NCBI RefSeq assembly: GCF_001422815.1
Contig: NZ_LMMP01000012.1
Location: 70,719 to 134,718, forward strand
Direction of reading: 5' to 3'
Origin: Methylobacterium sp. Leaf91
GTDB lineage: Bacteria > Pseudomonadota > Alphaproteobacteria > Rhizobiales > Beijerinckiaceae
Length of the DNA: 64,000 bases
The notes under the pieces are model-generated. The model worked only from the letters and a program-made list of their open reading frames with translations. It was not told where the DNA came from and made no database searches. The first letter of the stretch is position 1. Every line of letters begins with the position of its first letter. A program made the position numbers and the translations under genes. Below, in pieces: positions 61,561 to 64,000 of the stretch.

Positions 61561-62568
61561 ATGATGGCCGGGGATCACGACCGGGAACTCGGATCCGGCG
61601 ACGCGGCGGCCGTCGAACGGGAGGCTCGTGCCTGGATCGTGCGGTTGACGTCCGGGACGGCAACGCATGCCGATGCGGAGGCCCTTACCGCCTGGCGCAC
61701 GCGGCCCGAGCACGATGCCGCTTTCATCGCGGCCTCAAAGCTGTGGCGCCAAGCCGGTATCGCGCTCCCGAAGCAGGTCGCCCCTGCCCTTGTCCGCGAG
61801 GCACCACGTGACATCGCCCGTCGCCGGATACTCCGGGGTGCGGGGCTGGGCATCGCCTCGGCCTCCATCGCCGCGAGTGGGGCTGCCTTCCTGGCGAACT
61901 GGCCCGAACTGAGCGCGGATTTCCGAACCGGCACCGGAGAGGTGCGGACGATCGATCTGCCAGGAGGGGTCCGGATCGAGCTTGATGCCGAAACCGCCCT
62001 CGATTCCGGGACGGCCGAACCCGGCACCCTCGTCCTGCATGCGGGGGCCGTCGCCGTCACGGTCCCCGCCAATGCGCGTCCGATCTCCCTGACGGTCGGT
62101 CCGGCGCATGTGGCCACGCGTCCCGGGATGGCGACGGAGTTCGTCGTTCGCTGCCGTCCGGCCGAGGGGCTTACCGGCTGGACCGGCGGGACGGACGCCG
62201 AACTCTCCTGCCTCTCGGGCTCTGTCGAAGTGGTGGCGGAACCGGGCGCGCCGCCGACGGTTCTGGCCGCCGGCCAGGGGGTCGGCACGAAGCGTGGGGC
62301 GCGGGACATTCATTCCATCGACACGGCGACGACAGCGGCGTGGCGGCGCGGCCTTCTCGTCTTCCGCGACACGCCGTTGTCTCAGGTCGTCAATGATCTC
62401 AACCGCTATCGCCCCGGTCGGATCGTGCTGGGCAGTTCGGCGGCCTCCGCCCGGCGGGTGACGGGCATCTTCCACCTGTCCCGTCCGGAGGAGGCACTCA
62501 CGAACATCCGCACCGCCCTCGCTCTCTCCGAATTCAGGCTCGGCGACCGGCTCGTCATCCTGCGCTGA
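61561..62568 (+). CDS. FecR-like anti-sigma/transmembrane regulator
   Basis: A 335-residue regulator. The N-terminal DUF4880 part (ARAWIVRLTSGTATHADAEAL, in part) binds the sigma factor, a helix lies near 87-107 (GAGLGIASASIAASGAAFLA), and the periplasmic FecR domain (FRTGTGEVRTIDLPGGVRIELDAETAL, in part) begins near 120 and ends with the STN-like tail typical of FecR (FRDTPLSQVVNDLNRYRPGRIVLG, in part). It transmits receptor occupancy to the sigma factor. ATG pair at 61561/61564. Follows the sigma gene after 207 bases. Confidence 0.93.
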   Translation: MMAGDHDRELGSGDAAAVEREARAWIVRLTSGTATHADAEALTAWRTRPEHDAAFIAASKLWRQAGIALPKQVAPALVREAPRDIARRRILRGAGLGIASASIAASGAAFLANWPELSADFRTGTGEVRTIDLPGGVRIELDAETALDSGTAEPGTLVLHAGAVAVTVPANARPISLTVGPAHVATRPGMATEFVVRCRPAEGLTGWTGGTDAELSCLSGSVEVVAEPGAPPTVLAAGQGVGTKRGARDIHSIDTATTAAWRRGLLVFRDTPLSQVVNDLNRYRPGRIVLGSSAASARRVTGIFHLSRPEEALTNIRTALALSEFRLGDRLVILR

Positions 62569-62672
62569 CCCGTCACGGACTTTTCTTGCGGGGTGACGGG
62601 CTCCGCAGCGTCTCAGGAATCAGACGGGCGATCACGACCCGTCGCACAGCGGTGGCAAGCCGCCTTGAGACG

Positions 62673-64000
62673 ATGGGGCTGATGACGGTGCGGCGTAGCA
62701 GACAAGACCGGGGACGGGACCAGTACCGGATGGCCATTGGATTGAGCGGTCTCGCGACATTGGTCGCCGTCATGCCGGCTCCGGCTTCGGCGGCGATCGA
62801 GCATGCCGGCCCGTCTGCAACGATGGGTCGGTTACATCTCGTCCAGGCATCGGCACTCATGCCGGCCCAGGACGCGGCGATCGACTTCGCCCTTCCCGCC
62901 ATGCCCCTCGACGAAGCGCTCGCGGCCTATGGCGCGGCCAGTGGCGTTCAGTTGATCTATGACAGCAGCGCCACCCGACATCTGCGCTCGATCGCAGTCG
63001 TCGGACGCTACGACCGTGCCGAAGGGTTGCGGCGGCTCCTGGCCGGCACGGGACTGACGCCCCAGTTCACCGCCGAGCGATCCGCCACCCTCCTGCGCGT
63101 GGTGGCACAGGCCGGTATCGTCGCCCCGGATCAGGCCGGGGCCGTTGCCCTCGACATGCTGGAGGTGTCGGGCGAGAACGCCATCGGTCCCGTCCACGGC
63201 TATGTCGCCCGCCGCAGCGCCACCGCGACCAAAACCGGAACGCCGATCCTGGAGACCCCTCAGGCCATCAACGTGGTTGGGCGGAAGGAGATCGAGGACC
63301 GTCAGGCCCAGAGCGTCAGTCAGGCCCTGCTCTACACGCCCGGCGTGATGAACCAGTACGGCACGGATGTGCGCTATGATTGGCTCTACGTCCGCGGCTT
63401 CGTGCCGGGCCGCTACCTCGATGGATTGCGGTTGCCCTTCGGAGCCCGGGGCTACTCGCAACCGCGTGTCGAATCCTATGGTCTCGAGCGTGTCGAGTTG
63501 CTGAAGGGGCCATCGTCGGGACTGTATGGTCAGAATTCCCCAGGGGGCCTACTCAACCTCGTGAGCAAGCGTCCGACGGCGACACCTCTTCGTGAAATCC
63601 AACTCCAGACCGGTAGTTTCGGGCGTGCGCAAGCCGCCTTCGACCTGTCCGGGCCGATCGATCCTGAAGGCAGGATCCTCTATCGGCTGACCGGTCTGGC
63701 CCGCACCACGGGAACGCAGCTCGACTATCTCGAGGAAGACCGCGTCTTCATCGCGCCGAGCCTCACTCTGCGGCCGGATGCCGATACGTCCCTGACGATC
63801 CTGTCACAATATCTCAACATCGATTCGCCCGGCGGGGGAGCGCCTCAGGGCTTGCCCGCCCTGGGCACACTCTACGCGAACCCGAAGGGCCGCATCCCTA
63901 CGAAACGCTTCATCGGAGAGCCGAATTACGACCGGTTCAAGCTGCAGCAAGGCTTCATCGGATACGCGTTCGAACATCGCTTCAACGACGTCTGGACCGT
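62673..64000 (+). CDS. TonB-dependent siderophore receptor, N-terminal part (runs off the window)
   Basis: At least 442 residues are present; the gene continues past 64000. A long signal peptide (from ATG 62673 or 62682; core MAIGLSGLATLVAVMPAPASA) is followed by an STN signalling domain (ALPAMPLDEALAAYGAASG, then LIYDS and LLAGTGLTPQF), the TonB-box region, and a plug domain (ETPQAINVVGRKEI, VYVRG-like LYVRGFVPGRYLDG, VELLKGPSSGLYGQNSPGG). The STN domain shows it signals to the adjacent FecR/FecI pair. Ligand likely a ferri-siderophore. Only the first barrel strands are visible. Confidence 0.93.
   Translation, partial: MGLMTVRRSRQDRGRDQYRMAIGLSGLATLVAVMPAPASAAIEHAGPSATMGRLHLVQASALMPAQDAAIDFALPAMPLDEALAAYGAASGVQLIYDSSATRHLRSIAVVGRYDRAEGLRRLLAGTGLTPQFTAERSATLLRVVAQAGIVAPDQAGAVALDMLEVSGENAIGPVHGYVARRSATATKTGTPILETPQAINVVGRKEIEDRQAQSVSQALLYTPGVMNQYGTDVRYDWLYVRGFVPGRYLDGLRLPFGARGYSQPRVESYGLERVELLKGPSSGLYGQNSPGGLLNLVSKRPTATPLREIQLQTGSFGRAQAAFDLSGPIDPEGRILYRLTGLARTTGTQLDYLEEDRVFIAPSLTLRPDADTSLTILSQYLNIDSPGGGAPQGLPALGTLYANPKGRIPTKRFIGEPNYDRFKLQQGFIGYAFEHRFNDVWT

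Noticed and set aside
1..64000. CRISPR arrays, rRNA operons, intact insertion sequences or phage modules
   Set aside because: No regularly spaced direct repeats, rRNA cores, transposase motifs or phage structural genes were seen on either strand.

Overview
The window looks like chromosomal DNA of a high-GC alphaproteobacterium of the order Rhizobiales/Hyphomicrobiales, most likely a Methylobacterium-type organism. The reasons are family content, not a database match: a nepR-ecfG general-stress pair, an HWE-type histidine kinase, an IalB-like protein, BcsN and BcsS cellulose accessory proteins, and a tRNA-Arg(CCU) gene that carries a small group I intron. Every genus-level statement here is inference.

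Layout. 0-4.3 kb: a PepSY/OB-like secreted protein divergent from an OmpR-type two-component pair, then a flavoprotein. 4.3-15.9 kb: an exopolysaccharide locus of Wzx/Wzy type (sugar-transferase-like propeller protein, GumC/Wzc co-polymerase, VpsF-like polymerase, GH5 glycanase, two GT4 transferases, flippase, a 36-codon coupling ORF, CelD/BcsL-type acyltransferase). 16.0-19.1 kb: intron-containing tRNA-Arg, XRE regulator, metK, trmB. 19.3-30.5 kb: mostly housekeeping and signalling genes (HWE kinase, sodB, murJ, YVTN propeller, chemoreceptor, tlpA, argH). 30.5-38.4 kb: IalB-like protein, nepR-ecfG, MscS channel, DHH phosphoesterase, TetR, and a two-gene sulfonate-type unit (luciferase-like monooxygenase plus binding protein).

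39.5-49.7 kb: a compact cellulose operon read on the minus strand, bcsA-bcsB-bcsZ-(TPR protein)-bcsN, with bcsS upstream. Junctions are 11 nt apart or overlapping, so expression is probably coupled. No BcsC-type outer-membrane barrel is seen, and the PilZ c-di-GMP motifs of BcsA look eroded. A hybrid histidine kinase with a degenerate ATPase domain follows at 50-52.7 kb.

54-60.7 kb is an accessory stretch with looser gene packing, locally lower GC, a perfect 16-bp inverted repeat, small orphan genes, and a metallo-hydrolase/NAD-binding/SigJ-like sigma group. The window ends in a FecI-FecR-TonB receptor cell-surface signalling cassette; the receptor gene runs off the right edge.

The points I consider most worth a second look are the group I intron tRNA, the 36-codon ORF stitched between two genes by ATGA overlaps, the kinase-dead-looking GumC/Wzc protein, the cellulose machine with altered c-di-GMP motifs, and the inverted-repeat-bearing island at 54-56 kb. 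All start sites were chosen by eye from Shine-Dalgarno-like sequence and family length; none was computed.
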